Positions 18,515-28,562 of a stretch of 64,000 bases of DNA are shown here, one piece after another (within the stretch, counting starts at the first letter, position 1; every line of letters starts with the position of its first letter). The notes below the pieces were generated by a model that was not told the origin of the DNA, searched no databases, and saw only the letters and a program-made list of their open reading frames with translations. The stretch is from an uncultured Pirellulaceae bacterium (GTDB taxonomy: Bacteria > Planctomycetota > Planctomycetia > Pirellulales > Pirellulaceae): positions 1 to 64,000 of the forward strand of contig CALCJM010000132.1 in the NCBI GenBank assembly GCA_937967505.1, read 5' to 3'. The translations under genes and the position numbers were made by a program.

Positions 18515-18803
18515 GGGCGGGCCATTTGACCAAAAGCATCACTGTGCAGGCATAGAATTACTTGAACCGGCCCTTTTGCGGTACCGTCGTTGTCGCTATG
18601 GCTGAAAGTGTAGCCGATGTGATTGGAGATTGGACCGCCAACGGTGAATTTTCCCGGCTTTCCACGGTAACTTCGGGCTCCGTCGAGAACCTGCGCGGGG
18701 CCTTTTGCCCGGAATTGTCGTGTTGACTGGAGCAGCCAATCTTTCTATTTTCACAACCGATCCAGATTGACGATTGATCCATCCGCAAGGAGGCGGGGGC
18801 CAA

Positions 18804-19994
18804 ATGAGTAACGTAAACGATACCAATACAAGTTCAAATCAACCTGTTTCCAGTGCTCCGTTGCTGGATGTTGGACGTGGCAACGCGCCGTTGAAGGACG
18901 AGATCATGGAATTGATTTCGGGAATCTATGATTCCGGCTGGTTCGTCGGCGGTCCGCACGTGGCTGAACTGGAGGCTTCGGTTGCCAAGGCCACCGGGGC
19001 GCAACATGCGGTTGGCTGTGCTTCAGGTAGCGATGCGTTGCTGGTGGCACTGATGATGTTGGGGATCGGGGATGGCGACCGCGTCATCTGTCCAAGCTTT
19101 ACTTTTTTCGCGACGGCCTCGGCAATCACGCGGTTGGGGGCTGAACCGGTATTTGTCGATATCGACCCGGACACCTTCAATTTGGATGTTGCCAAGGTCG
19201 AACAGGCGATCACTCCCAAGACCAAGGCCATCATTCCTGTTCATTTGTTTGGCCAGTGTGCCGATATGGACGGCATTATGACACTGGCGGACAAATACAG
19301 CCTGAAGGTTGTCGAGGACTGTGCGCAGTCCATTGGTGCGTCGTACAACGGCAACGGCTGTGGCAGTATTGGTGATGTGGGTTGTTTTAGTTTCTACCCC
19401 ACCAAAAATCTTGGCGGCATGGGCGATGGCGGCATGCTGACGACCAACGATCAGGAAACGGCCGATCGATTGCGTTTGTTCGCCAACCACGGTATGAAGC
19501 CGCGTTATTACCACCAGGTGATTGGCGTCAACAGCCGGCTGGACGCGATTCAGGCTGCGATTCTGAAGGTCAAAATGAAACACCTGGAGTCCTACGCATC
19601 GCGGCGCCGGCAAAACGCCGCAAACTACCTTCGATTGATGCAGGAAGCCGGCATCGACGCGGCCGTGTCAGCACCATCAGCCAATGCCGGCAACGCCCAC
19701 GTTTGGAATCAGTTTACCATTCGTATCACCGGAGGACGGCGTGATGTCGTGCGCAGTCAGCTGGCGGACAGGAAGATTGGGTCAGAGATTTACTATCCGA
19801 TTCCACTACACCAGCAATCGTGTTTTGCGTACTTGGGATACGGCAAGGGCAGTCTTCCGGAAACCGAACGTGCCGCCAGCGAAGTACTCAGCCTGCCAAT
19901 TTTTCCGGAACTCACATTGGCCGAACAAGAGTACACGGTGGAAAATCTTGCAGCAATTCTGGCCGGTGCGAATCAGGCGAAGCGCGCCGCATAA
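18804..19994 (+). CDS. DegT/DnrJ/EryC1/StrS family aminotransferase
   Basis: VGCASGSDALLVAL, VICPSFTFFATASA, FSFYPTKNLGGMGDGGML; SD aaggagg upstream. Confidence 0.9.
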   Translation: MSNVNDTNTSSNQPVSSAPLLDVGRGNAPLKDEIMELISGIYDSGWFVGGPHVAELEASVAKATGAQHAVGCASGSDALLVALMMLGIGDGDRVICPSFTFFATASAITRLGAEPVFVDIDPDTFNLDVAKVEQAITPKTKAIIPVHLFGQCADMDGIMTLADKYSLKVVEDCAQSIGASYNGNGCGSIGDVGCFSFYPTKNLGGMGDGGMLTTNDQETADRLRLFANHGMKPRYYHQVIGVNSRLDAIQAAILKVKMKHLESYASRRRQNAANYLRLMQEAGIDAAVSAPSANAGNAHVWNQFTIRITGGRRDVVRSQLADRKIGSEIYYPIPLHQQSCFAYLGYGKGSLPETERAASEVLSLPIFPELTLAEQEYTVENLAAILAGANQAKRAA

Positions 19995-20058
19995 CCCGGT
20001 TGGGAATTCCCAAAGGTATCGGCGCAGTCAACGGTAGCGTGAACCATTCATAAAAAAG

Positions 20059-20080
20059 ACCGCCCCTTTTCAGGGGCGGT
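20059..20080. terminator. Hairpin terminator between convergent genes
   Basis: ACCGCCCCTTTTCAGGGGCGGT with flanking A/T-rich tracts. Confidence 0.7.
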
Positions 20081-20118
20081 TCGGACTGTTTTTTACAAAC
20101 TACGATCTTGAGGGCAAC

Positions 20119-21363
20119 CTAAGGATTAAAAGGTTTGTTCCCACTTCGTGTCTTGAAGTTATTTGGGATCCCCTGGACATTGAAGAATACGTATTTCTGA
20201 CTCACGCCAGTGAGATTGTTATTGGTTATGGTGATGCCGGCAAAACCAGCTCCGGCGAATCCCGCGCCGGTGCCGGTGACGGTGTTTTTGTTGAAAGTTA
20301 TCCTTCGTACGCCGTTGGCAAAACGGCGCGGATTACCGTAATCAGTGAAGGCTGCCATACCGATGCCTCCTGGCACGCCGGCTCCGCCATTGAGTTTGAT
20401 CGTGTTGCCGGCAACGGTGATGCCGTTGGTGCGGTTCTCTAGGTGAATGCCACGACGGAAGGCGTTGCCATTCTTGGAAACCGTGAGGTTGTTGTCAAAA
20501 ACATTGATGCCGTTGACACGGGCCAAGGCAATTCCGAAGGCGCGGATGCCGGTAATTGTGTTGCCCTTAATAAGCGAACGTCCTTGGCCTGAGACGTAGA
20601 AATCAGTCGTGCGACCATTGACCGAGGCCCGCAGAGGGCTGTCCTGAGAGGGGAAGCTTGGGTCGCCATTACCGGCGATGCTGTTTGATTTGTTACTTCC
20701 ACCGTCGTTACCGGCATCGATAGTGATGCCAGCGCCAGTAGCATTATTGAAGGTATTGTTGACGATCTCAAACCGGCCTCCATCCAGAGCCCGGTTAACC
20801 TTGTTGTTGCCGGACATACGGACAACATCCCGGTTAAAGGCAATTCCGATTGGGACGTTATTGAAGGTGCACAAGCTAACATTCAGCCCGCGCGGGGGCT
20901 CGCCAACGTTCCGGATGCCGGCTGAACCATTGAAGAAAGCGCATCCTCGAATGCGTAGGTTTGCTGCTTCGGGAACAACCATCGCCCGGAATTTATTGCT
21001 GGCGACGGCGCGGAATTTAACCCCGAATATCCGGACGCCACTGGCTCTGACAACCAAGAGGCTAATTTGTTTCCCGGATTGCTCTATAATGGACTTACCT
21101 TTCCCGAGAATCGTAACATTTTTCGTGTTAATGATAACGGTGCGGTCCATCGTGATATTGCCAGTCAAGTTGACTGTGCCACCAACTCCAGCGCGCTTAA
21201 TCGCGCTGTCGAGTCCGGCGGCTTTCGTATTGCCAACGTTAATGGTAGCCGCAGGCGTCGTGGAGGACATACAGAGAAAGGCAAAGCCAATGGCGGCAAA
21301 GCACAACCAATGGTTCAAGGGGAGTGAGCCGTAGGCCCGGAGGGTAGGGGAAAGTGATCTCAT
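20119..21363 (-). CDS. Secreted right-handed parallel beta-helix (pectate-lyase-like fold) protein
   Basis: Signal-like hydrophobic N-terminus; repeated ITGN/NTI-type rungs (GNITMDRTVIINTKNVTILGKGKSIIEQ ... NTITGIRAFGIALARVNGINVFDNN...). Confidence 0.75.
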   Translation of the reverse strand: MRSLSPTLRAYGSLPLNHWLCFAAIGFAFLCMSSTTPAATINVGNTKAAGLDSAIKRAGVGGTVNLTGNITMDRTVIINTKNVTILGKGKSIIEQSGKQISLLVVRASGVRIFGVKFRAVASNKFRAMVVPEAANLRIRGCAFFNGSAGIRNVGEPPRGLNVSLCTFNNVPIGIAFNRDVVRMSGNNKVNRALDGGRFEIVNNTFNNATGAGITIDAGNDGGSNKSNSIAGNGDPSFPSQDSPLRASVNGRTTDFYVSGQGRSLIKGNTITGIRAFGIALARVNGINVFDNNLTVSKNGNAFRRGIHLENRTNGITVAGNTIKLNGGAGVPGGIGMAAFTDYGNPRRFANGVRRITFNKNTVTGTGAGFAGAGFAGITITNNNLTGVSQKYVFFNVQGIPNNFKTRSGNKPFNP

Positions 21364-21397
21364 AGTGATTCCTAAAAATGGAAAGAGTTAAAAATCC

Positions 21398-21421
21398 GAC
21401 CTCCGACTTCAGTTGGAGGTC
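21398..21421 (-). terminator. Stem-loop 5' of the beta-helix gene, followed by a U-tract on the minus strand
   Basis: GACCTCC...GGAGGTC; minus strand continues GGATTTTTAAC. Confidence 0.5.
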
Positions 21422-21900
21422 GAAAAAAATGTTTATGCCGAAAATTAACGACTGAACCAACCTAATGAAGGGAGGGGAACGCGGTCAACCTTCTGGCAAA
21501 AGCCATTGCAAAATTTACTCGTTATTAGGGAATTCCCGCCTGTGACTAGACGAAAGAGCGAAAGTGTGTTTATGCTGCCTGCCGATTGGTGCATCCTGAA
21601 AGAAACTTGAATCCGCGTCTGTCCGGTCCGTTTGATTTATGTGCACATCGCAGGCAATGGAATGGGGTTTGTGGAAAATTGTCGGGCGCACAATCCGAAG
21701 GAGTCGAAAAATTGGGATTTCAGCTAAAATCCTCCTCATCAGCTAATTTAATTTGAAGGTCTATTTTATAGCTGCGACAAATTACAAATCACCATCTTGG
21801 GTATGCTTTCATGGTAGATACCATTGGCCAGTTCTCGTTTGGCAGGATTCCGGAATCTGAAAGTGAACTACGCTTCCCTCTTTTTGTTACTGAAGTGCGC

Positions 21901-23400
21901 ATGTTACGAATATTTTTACTGCTCTTGATCATGTGTTTTAGCCGGACCGTTGGTGCCCAAGCGACTCCGGAACTGGCCGACGGCCCCTTGGCCGAACGAA
22001 ATCAATTAATCCAGTTTTCATTCAATAAGGCTGATTGGAAAGAGGTGATTTCCTGGTTTGCCGAACAAACGGGGTACTCTTGGCAGCCAATTTCTGATTG
22101 GCCCGAAGGTACGTTTACGCTTTCCGACGACCACAAATACACGCCAAGAGAGGCACTGGATCAGATTAATTTTGCACTTCGTTTGCGAAAACCACCCTAT
22201 ACGATCATCCGCAACCGCAATCAGCTGATCCTTGCCCAGGATTCCGGGATGCTTCCGGAGGAACTGATCGATACGATCACCCCCGAACAGCTTTCTGAAC
22301 GCGGTGATTACGAAATTGTGGTCTGCCATTTCCGGCTTGGTGATATCAACGTATTTGATGTTGAGCAAGATCTTCGTCAGGCTATTTCTCCGTCTTACGA
22401 AAAGTATGTTCGTGTCCTGCCTGCGGCCAATGAGTTTCACGCCAGAGACACGGGAGCCAATCTTCGTAAGATTCGCGATGCCATCAAATCGATGAACCGC
22501 CGCATTGCAACCGGTTTCGCAACTTATGGGCTCAAGCACTATGATGCAGAACAATTCATGCTGGTTGCGCGGCAGCTGCTGGGCATCGCCGGCGAAGAGT
22601 ACGAACGCGCAGACGGTACCCTGGTGGTCGTGATTGATCCCTCAAGCAACCGCCTGATACTCAAAGGCACACCGACTGCAATCGAGGAATTTAGGAGTAT
22701 CGCCGCAGTGGTCGATGTCGAGGCAGAGATCCCCGAAGGCAATACAGAGCGACCGTATCTGAAGAGCTATCCGATTTTCACCGACCCCAAGGTTGCCCGC
22801 ATGGTCATGGAGACGATGTTGGACGGGACCGATGCCACTGTTGGTCAGGATGAAATGACAGGCGCGATCATCCTGCGGGCGCGCAAGGTGCATCATCAAT
22901 TGGCCGAAGAAACCATCAACACGCTCAAGGGAGAATCGGGGACCACAAAGATTGTGCAGCTACAAAATGCGAATGCTTCGGCGATTCTGAAGGCAGTTCA
23001 GTCGTTAATGAATTTGCCGACCGATCCCAAGGACGCCTCTGGTCCGAAACTGCTGGCCAATACGGTGCAAAACTATATCGTGGTCCGGGGCACGCCAGCG
23101 GAGATCTTTGAGGTGGCCCGGATGATCGAACAACTGGATCAGGCTCAGCAACTGGATCCTGACCGCATCCGCACCAACGCCCGGGTGATCAAGATGAGTG
23201 CCGGAAAACGGGATGATTTGATTGGCACTGTCGAGGACTATTGGCGATCGACGGGGCGGAAAAATAGTCTACGCATTATTATGCCCTCCGATAGGAAGAA
23301 ACCGGTCATGGGTGGCTACCGACACGAACCCCAAGACGATGTTTCGGGCGCGCACAAGGACCAGAGTCAGAGCAGGAAAATTCACACGCGATTAAAGTAA
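21901..23400 (+). CDS. Secretin N-domain/STN-like secreted protein lacking an evident secretin barrel domain
   Basis: Signal peptide MLRIFLLLLIMCFSRTVGAQ; STN-like QFSFNKADWKEVISWFAEQTGYSW; repeated secretin-N-like segments; ends at 529 aa (ORF numbering). Confidence 0.65.
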   Translation: MLRIFLLLLIMCFSRTVGAQATPELADGPLAERNQLIQFSFNKADWKEVISWFAEQTGYSWQPISDWPEGTFTLSDDHKYTPREALDQINFALRLRKPPYTIIRNRNQLILAQDSGMLPEELIDTITPEQLSERGDYEIVVCHFRLGDINVFDVEQDLRQAISPSYEKYVRVLPAANEFHARDTGANLRKIRDAIKSMNRRIATGFATYGLKHYDAEQFMLVARQLLGIAGEEYERADGTLVVVIDPSSNRLILKGTPTAIEEFRSIAAVVDVEAEIPEGNTERPYLKSYPIFTDPKVARMVMETMLDGTDATVGQDEMTGAIILRARKVHHQLAEETINTLKGESGTTKIVQLQNANASAILKAVQSLMNLPTDPKDASGPKLLANTVQNYIVVRGTPAEIFEVARMIEQLDQAQQLDPDRIRTNARVIKMSAGKRDDLIGTVEDYWRSTGRKNSLRIIMPSDRKKPVMGGYRHEPQDDVSGAHKDQSQSRKIHTRLK

Positions 23401-23681
23401 AGAGGTCCGCTGTTTGTAATGGGCGCATCGATGTGGAGAGTTGAGTTACGAACAGCGACTCTCCAAGTTGTTGTTTTTAAAAAAGGGGCAGAATCCCGGC
23501 CCATCGGATGACAGCAGATTGAGCGGCATTCCACCGTTAGCCAGATATTCCATGGAATCGAGAGCCCGATTCATTCAGGAAAGTTAAGATTTCTTGAGCT
23601 GTATTTGAATATTGTTAAATTATTTTGTTTTTTAGTTGAGTATTGTTTACCTTCTGGCTTTTTGGGTTATCATTTGTTGCA

Positions 23682-24104
23682 ATGCCAGAATTGCCCCGCA
23701 CCAACGAATGTCCTTACTGCGATCGCGCGATGCGGGTCAGCCAATGTGCCTGCGATGCCTGTGCGGTGAAGATTGAGGGAGAGTTCCCCTCGATTCCACT
23801 GGGTAATTTGCCAACGGCACACCAGCGGTTTATTGAAATGTTCGTGCTGGCCAGCGGGAATCTGAAAGAGATCGCCAGCCATGCCGGCGTCTCGTATCCA
23901 ACGGTACGAAATCGTCTGGATAAAGTCATTGCTGCACTGCGCGATGAAATCACGACGGAACAGAAGAGGTCTTCGATCAAGAAAACTGGCAAAACAGTGC
24001 GGGGACCGCGCGAGAAAGGGAAAGACGTCGGGAAGTCATCGCACAAGCAACGTGCCGGGGTGCCCGATGGACCCAGCGTGGCGGAAATCATCAAACAGAT
24101 TTGA
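23682..24104 (+). CDS. DUF2089-like protein (Zn-ribbon-like plus HTH)
   Basis: CPYCDRAMRVSQCACDAC followed by IEMFVLASGNLKEIASHAGVSYPTVRNRLDKVI. Confidence 0.75.
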   Translation: MPELPRTNECPYCDRAMRVSQCACDACAVKIEGEFPSIPLGNLPTAHQRFIEMFVLASGNLKEIASHAGVSYPTVRNRLDKVIAALRDEITTEQKRSSIKKTGKTVRGPREKGKDVGKSSHKQRAGVPDGPSVAEIIKQI

Positions 24105-24158
24105 TGACGGTTGACAAACCCTAGTAGCCGTTTCAGAGAATGCAGGACAAGGTAACCG

Positions 24159-25436
24159 ATGGTCGGAAAAATGCACGAGACGATTGAAACAGGCCGACCT
24201 GCCGAGGAAGCACAGTTGGATCAGGCCATGACTTCCATGGACCCGATCCTGCAGGCATCGCTGAAGCGCGAGCAACAGCAGCGTCTGCGCAAAACTCTAA
24301 TCTATGGAGGTGTGGCAATGGCGACCGTTACAACAACCTTGATCGCATTGTTTTTTGTGTTTTCTAACCCGAACCCTGTTTCCCATGACGAACCGGATTC
24401 CCAACCTGCCGCAGGCGATGCGGCTTCCTCGGTTGCTCCTGCCGCAATGCCGGACGAGTTGAGTAAGGAGGGGTGGATGCTGTGGCGGGCCGGCAATTCG
24501 AGTGCCGCCGAAGCAAAATTTCGACAGGCGGTAACCGCTGACCCGGAAGACGCCGACCTGTTCAATGGGTTGGGCTGGAGCCAGATTGGCCAGCAGGAGT
24601 TCGATGCCGCGATTGAGTCATTCACAGATTGTGTCAAACTTCAACGCAATCACCCTGCCGGGCTCAACGGCTTGGGGCAGGCGTATTTGGCGAAGCGCGA
24701 GTACGATCTGGCAGAACCGTGGCTGCGGCGAGCGTCGGCCAAGGGAGCGTCCGCCGCGCGATTTGGCTTGGTGCGCGTCTATTTGCTGCAAGGCGAATTC
24801 GGGAAAGCCAAAGCGGCCTTGAAAAAATTGAAACGTGACGCAATGGATGCTCAACTGCTTCAACAGATGGCTGCGGCGGTGAAGAGCAAGGAACTGAGCG
24901 ATGATTTACGAGCGCAGTTGGAGCCGCAGGATCTGGAGCCGAAAACGGTTCCCGCGGTCGGCGAGAAATCTGCGGTGGCATACAATACAGCCGGTTGGAG
25001 GAGTTTCCAGTCCGGCGACAACGAGACTGCGGAAGCTGATTTCCGCAATGCTCTGAAGGTGACCCCAGATTTTCTGGCCGCTAAAAATGGCTTGGGGTTT
25101 GCTCTGTTGAATCAGGGCAAAAATGCGGAGGCGCTACCTATTTTTGAGGAACTGGTGCAGGCCAATCCCAAGCATGGAGGTTTCGTCAATGGTCTGGCGC
25201 GGTGTCATGCGGCTGAAGGTGATCATGAGAAAGCCGTGGAAATTTGGGGAACGCTCGAAAAAGGAACCGGTGCTCCTAACGCGCTTACTTGGGGCATGGC
25301 GCAAAGCTTGATCGCACTGGGCCGGCATGCCGATGCATTACCGTTGTTACAGCGGATTAAGGCCGCCGGCGGGAATCACATCGCAGGCGTTGATGAAATG
25401 CTGGCGGCCTGCGAGGCTGCCATATCCGCCCAATAG
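24159..25436 (+). CDS. TPR repeat membrane-anchored protein
   Basis: One TM (TLIYGGVAMATVTTTLIALFFVF) then TPR units (NGLGWSQIGQQEFDAAIESFTDCVKL...). Confidence 0.8.
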   Translation: MVGKMHETIETGRPAEEAQLDQAMTSMDPILQASLKREQQQRLRKTLIYGGVAMATVTTTLIALFFVFSNPNPVSHDEPDSQPAAGDAASSVAPAAMPDELSKEGWMLWRAGNSSAAEAKFRQAVTADPEDADLFNGLGWSQIGQQEFDAAIESFTDCVKLQRNHPAGLNGLGQAYLAKREYDLAEPWLRRASAKGASAARFGLVRVYLLQGEFGKAKAALKKLKRDAMDAQLLQQMAAAVKSKELSDDLRAQLEPQDLEPKTVPAVGEKSAVAYNTAGWRSFQSGDNETAEADFRNALKVTPDFLAAKNGLGFALLNQGKNAEALPIFEELVQANPKHGGFVNGLARCHAAEGDHEKAVEIWGTLEKGTGAPNALTWGMAQSLIALGRHADALPLLQRIKAAGGNHIAGVDEMLAACEAAISAQ

Positions 25437-25699
25437 CTCTCCCATTTGAATTATATCTGACCAAAAACAATCAGGTTTCCTTGGCTGGCGTGCGCTGAGT
25501 GCACGGTGCGCGACCGGTTGACCGGGATGGAGTTGTGCTCGTTGTGCAACTCCATCTTTATTTGACTGACCACCGCACACTGCCCGGGCGAAAAACGCAA
25601 CAGCGGCCGCCGTCGATCGAAGTTGGCCACGATCGACGCTTATCAGCAGGACAATCCCACGTGTGGCCTAGGTGGATCGCGGCTCCAATGATCGCCGCC

Positions 25700-26206
25700 T
25701 TAATTGGCAAAGCTGGAGGTGTTGACCGGCGATGGATAGCTTACCGAGCCAAAAGGGGCATGCGGGGCAGCGATCGTTTGTGCGTCATGGCGTTTTTCGA
25801 TATGGCTGTTCACCAAGTGCGGCATCCACAAAGAGCGATCGGCAATCTCCAGCAGCAGTTCGATGTCCAGTGGTTTTTTGACATGGTAGGATCCGGTTGA
25901 ATCGTACCGCCGCAGAATCACGTCAGGGGTTTGATGGCTGGAAAGGAACATGGCCGGCACTTCCGCACAGCCCGGCAGCGCACGAATTGCCTCCAAAATC
26001 TCCAACCCCGTTTGTTGTTCAACGAAGCAGTCGCAAATCACCAGATCAATGTTGCTTTTATCATTGGCAGCGATCCAGATTGCAGCCGCGATATCTTCGG
26101 CCGAAAAGGTCTGGAAACCGTGTGTCACCAGAGCCGTTTCAGCAATCTGCCGTGCGCTCGGGTCGGCATCGATGATCAAAACGCTGGGAGTCAACTTCGG
26201 TGGCAT
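25700..26206 (-). CDS. Response-regulator receiver domain protein
   Basis: MPPKLTPSVLIIDADPSARQIAETAL...DLVICDCFVEQQTGLEIL...VKKPLDIELLLEI. Confidence 0.75.
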   Translation of the reverse strand: MPPKLTPSVLIIDADPSARQIAETALVTHGFQTFSAEDIAAAIWIAANDKSNIDLVICDCFVEQQTGLEILEAIRALPGCAEVPAMFLSSHQTPDVILRRYDSTGSYHVKKPLDIELLLEIADRSLWMPHLVNSHIEKRHDAQTIAAPHAPFGSVSYPSPVNTSSFAN

Positions 26207-26813
26207 GGTGGTCGCTCTCGCAATGCGGCTGCCAAATCCATCTGGCAGACAACGTGAACCAGTTCCTAACTGGTGTTTGGCTGGTGGTGGGCGTTGCCCC
26301 AAGACGACCTGTCCAAGGCGGTGCCCGGGCAAGTATTCCCGAATCGTGCGGTGGTTACTACCCAATAACATCATCGTCAGGTTGGCGGGGAAGAATTGCC
26401 AGTGCTTTAAAACAAGAGGGTTGTCCCGGTTTTAGAGGATGGCCTGAAGGACCTGAATGGATTGCGTCAAATGTTTCGTGATCGACAAGGTCTGCCAGAC
26501 CGTTTCACGCTTGTTTATCAGCCGGGATTGGCTGGTCGATACAAAAAATCATCACCTCGGTTTTTGTTGACACGATTGGTCACTTCGTTTGGTTTTATGA
26601 AGAATTGACGACGATACACCGGACTGTCTGCCGGAACTGGAGAGTGATTTCCGTCGGCAGATACAAGATCAACTCGGCATTTCCACTGCGACAACGGCCT
26701 GAGCGATCCCGTGAAACGACTAGCGCGTCGCCATTTTTACGACGCAGAACAGCCCGCACCTGTCCCGATGATGCGGAATAAAAATATCCCCCCAGCTCAC
26801 TCAGGAGAAGAGA

Positions 26814-27572
26814 ATGAAATTCAAATTAATTGCCGCAATGGTGGCAGTCGTAGCGGTCGCCGGAATCTCTGGTGTTCAGGCACAGGATTGTGGTTGCGGT
26901 GGAGGCTACGGTGCTTATGCAGGCGTCGTGGAAGGCGGTTGCGGTGGATACGGATCGTTTGGCAATGTTGGTTACGCACCGGGGCCGAGCAATTGCTACC
27001 GTGGTTACAGTTCAGCTCAGGCATCCTCTCTATGGGCCGGTTACTGTAGTGACGACTGCTCCTACAAGGGACCTCAGCGACGCAAGCGATGCGGCGGTTG
27101 TGGGCTTCGTCACGGCGGCGGTGCTGGAGGTTGCGGTTGCGGAATAGATCAGGGGTGCTTTGGCTATCCGAGTGGCGGCTGTGGTTCTGCTTGTGGTGGC
27201 GCATCTTACAGCCCCGGCTGCGGGGCCGGTGGCGGCGTGTTGGCATCGGTTCGCGCGGGACATCGCGGTGGCTGTGGCCTGAAAAGTCGATTGGCCAATA
27301 AAGGTGGATGTGGTCTTCGTGGTGGTTGCCTAAGCGGTGGCTGCGGTGGCGGAGGGAAACTGCTGGGCCGTCATCGGGCGCGGTCGCAATCCTCTTGCGG
27401 ATGCAATGCTGCCCCTGTCGATTCATGTTCGACGTGTCTGAGCGGTGCCTGTGACAGTTGCGGGAACTGCGGTGGCTATTTCAATGAAGCCATCGGGTAC
27501 GAATATGGTAACGCCGGTATGCAAAGCTACGTTAGTGGCAGTCTGACCAGTGCTTGCGGTTGCGGCGGCTAA
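26814..27572 (+). CDS. Secreted Gly/Cys-rich protein
   Basis: Signal peptide MKFKLIAAMVAVVAVAGISGVQAQ then GGCGG/CGCG-rich body; tcaggagaag RBS. Confidence 0.75.
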   Translation: MKFKLIAAMVAVVAVAGISGVQAQDCGCGGGYGAYAGVVEGGCGGYGSFGNVGYAPGPSNCYRGYSSAQASSLWAGYCSDDCSYKGPQRRKRCGGCGLRHGGGAGGCGCGIDQGCFGYPSGGCGSACGGASYSPGCGAGGGVLASVRAGHRGGCGLKSRLANKGGCGLRGGCLSGGCGGGGKLLGRHRARSQSSCGCNAAPVDSCSTCLSGACDSCGNCGGYFNEAIGYEYGNAGMQSYVSGSLTSACGCGG

Positions 27573-27628
27573 AATAAAACGGCGGCTAAAAAAACTGTCG
27601 CGATTGATATCGAAAAACACTTGTAGTA

Positions 27629-27660
27629 ACAGGCCCGCATCAGCATTGATGGGGGCCTGT
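27629..27660 (+). terminator. Hairpin downstream of the Gly/Cys-rich gene
   Basis: ACAGGCCC...GGGCCTGT stem; no strong T-tract. Confidence 0.45.
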
Positions 27661-27706
27661 TGCGTTGGCGGTGGTGTTGCCTATAACCATGTTCTTCGTG
27701 ATTTTT

Positions 27707-28402
27707 TTACGTCAGCACACATGCCTTCACATGACGATCTTTGGCCTGGACGAATAGATCTGCGATCTTTGCTTCGACCAACGCCGATAGTTCCTTATCA
27801 TCCAGCAACGAATACTCCTCAAAAGTGATCGGGTCGCCGACAACGACCTGCACATTTCCGGGCATCGGTACTTTTGCTTGCCTTGGATAGGCCTGCCACG
27901 CCCCGTCCAACGCGACCGGCAGCAATGGCGTTTTGGTCCGTCTTGCCACTGTGCAAAACCCTTGCTTGACCGGCAGTGGCGTGCCGTCGGGTGATCGCGA
28001 ACCTTCCGGAAAGATCAACACCACTTCCCCGCGTTTCAATCGCTTGAGAGTTTCTTTGATTCCGCCAATCGCATTGGACTCACGCTGAATTGGGATGCAA
28101 TCGTTCCAACGCAGAAACCATCCCAGTGGTGGGAACCGGAACAACGACTGTTTGGCCAGGTAGTTTACCGGCCGCGGACTGACCACGCCCACGACGATCG
28201 GGTCAAGATTACTCTGATGGTTGACCAGCAGCAAAAGTGGTCCACCATCGGGAAACTTTTCCAGACCGTGGACGCGCACGCGCCAAAATGTCATCAGCGA
28301 CAGCCGAAAAAACCAGCGCACGATTCCCTGGGCCAGATCGATTGCCGGGCTTCGTCGAGGCCAACGGGAAGCTGCGAAGTCGGCGACGCGTGTGCGTGTC
28401 AT
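27707..28402 (-). CDS. 1-acyl-sn-glycerol-3-phosphate acyltransferase family
   Basis: LLLVNHQSNLDPIV, FPEGSRSPDG: NHX4D and FPEGTRS-like motifs. Confidence 0.9.
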   Translation of the reverse strand: MTRTRVADFAASRWPRRSPAIDLAQGIVRWFFRLSLMTFWRVRVHGLEKFPDGGPLLLLVNHQSNLDPIVVGVVSPRPVNYLAKQSLFRFPPLGWFLRWNDCIPIQRESNAIGGIKETLKRLKRGEVVLIFPEGSRSPDGTPLPVKQGFCTVARRTKTPLLPVALDGAWQAYPRQAKVPMPGNVQVVVGDPITFEEYSLLDDKELSALVEAKIADLFVQAKDRHVKACVLT

Positions 28403-28562
28403 CGGTATTGGGGCTCGTTTACGGTGGGGTGGGCACTAAAAACAGGAAACATTCGAACCGACACAGCACCGGGGCACTGACAGCGCGAACGCAATTTGCG
28501 ATAATAGAGGATCGAGTAACGGTTCAATGTCTACAGATCCACTATAGCCCGGCAAACGCATT

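Noticed and set aside
26821-27426. Minus-strand ORF opposite the Gly/Cys-rich protein
   Set aside because: No signal peptide or domain; the sense ORF has RBS and signal peptide.
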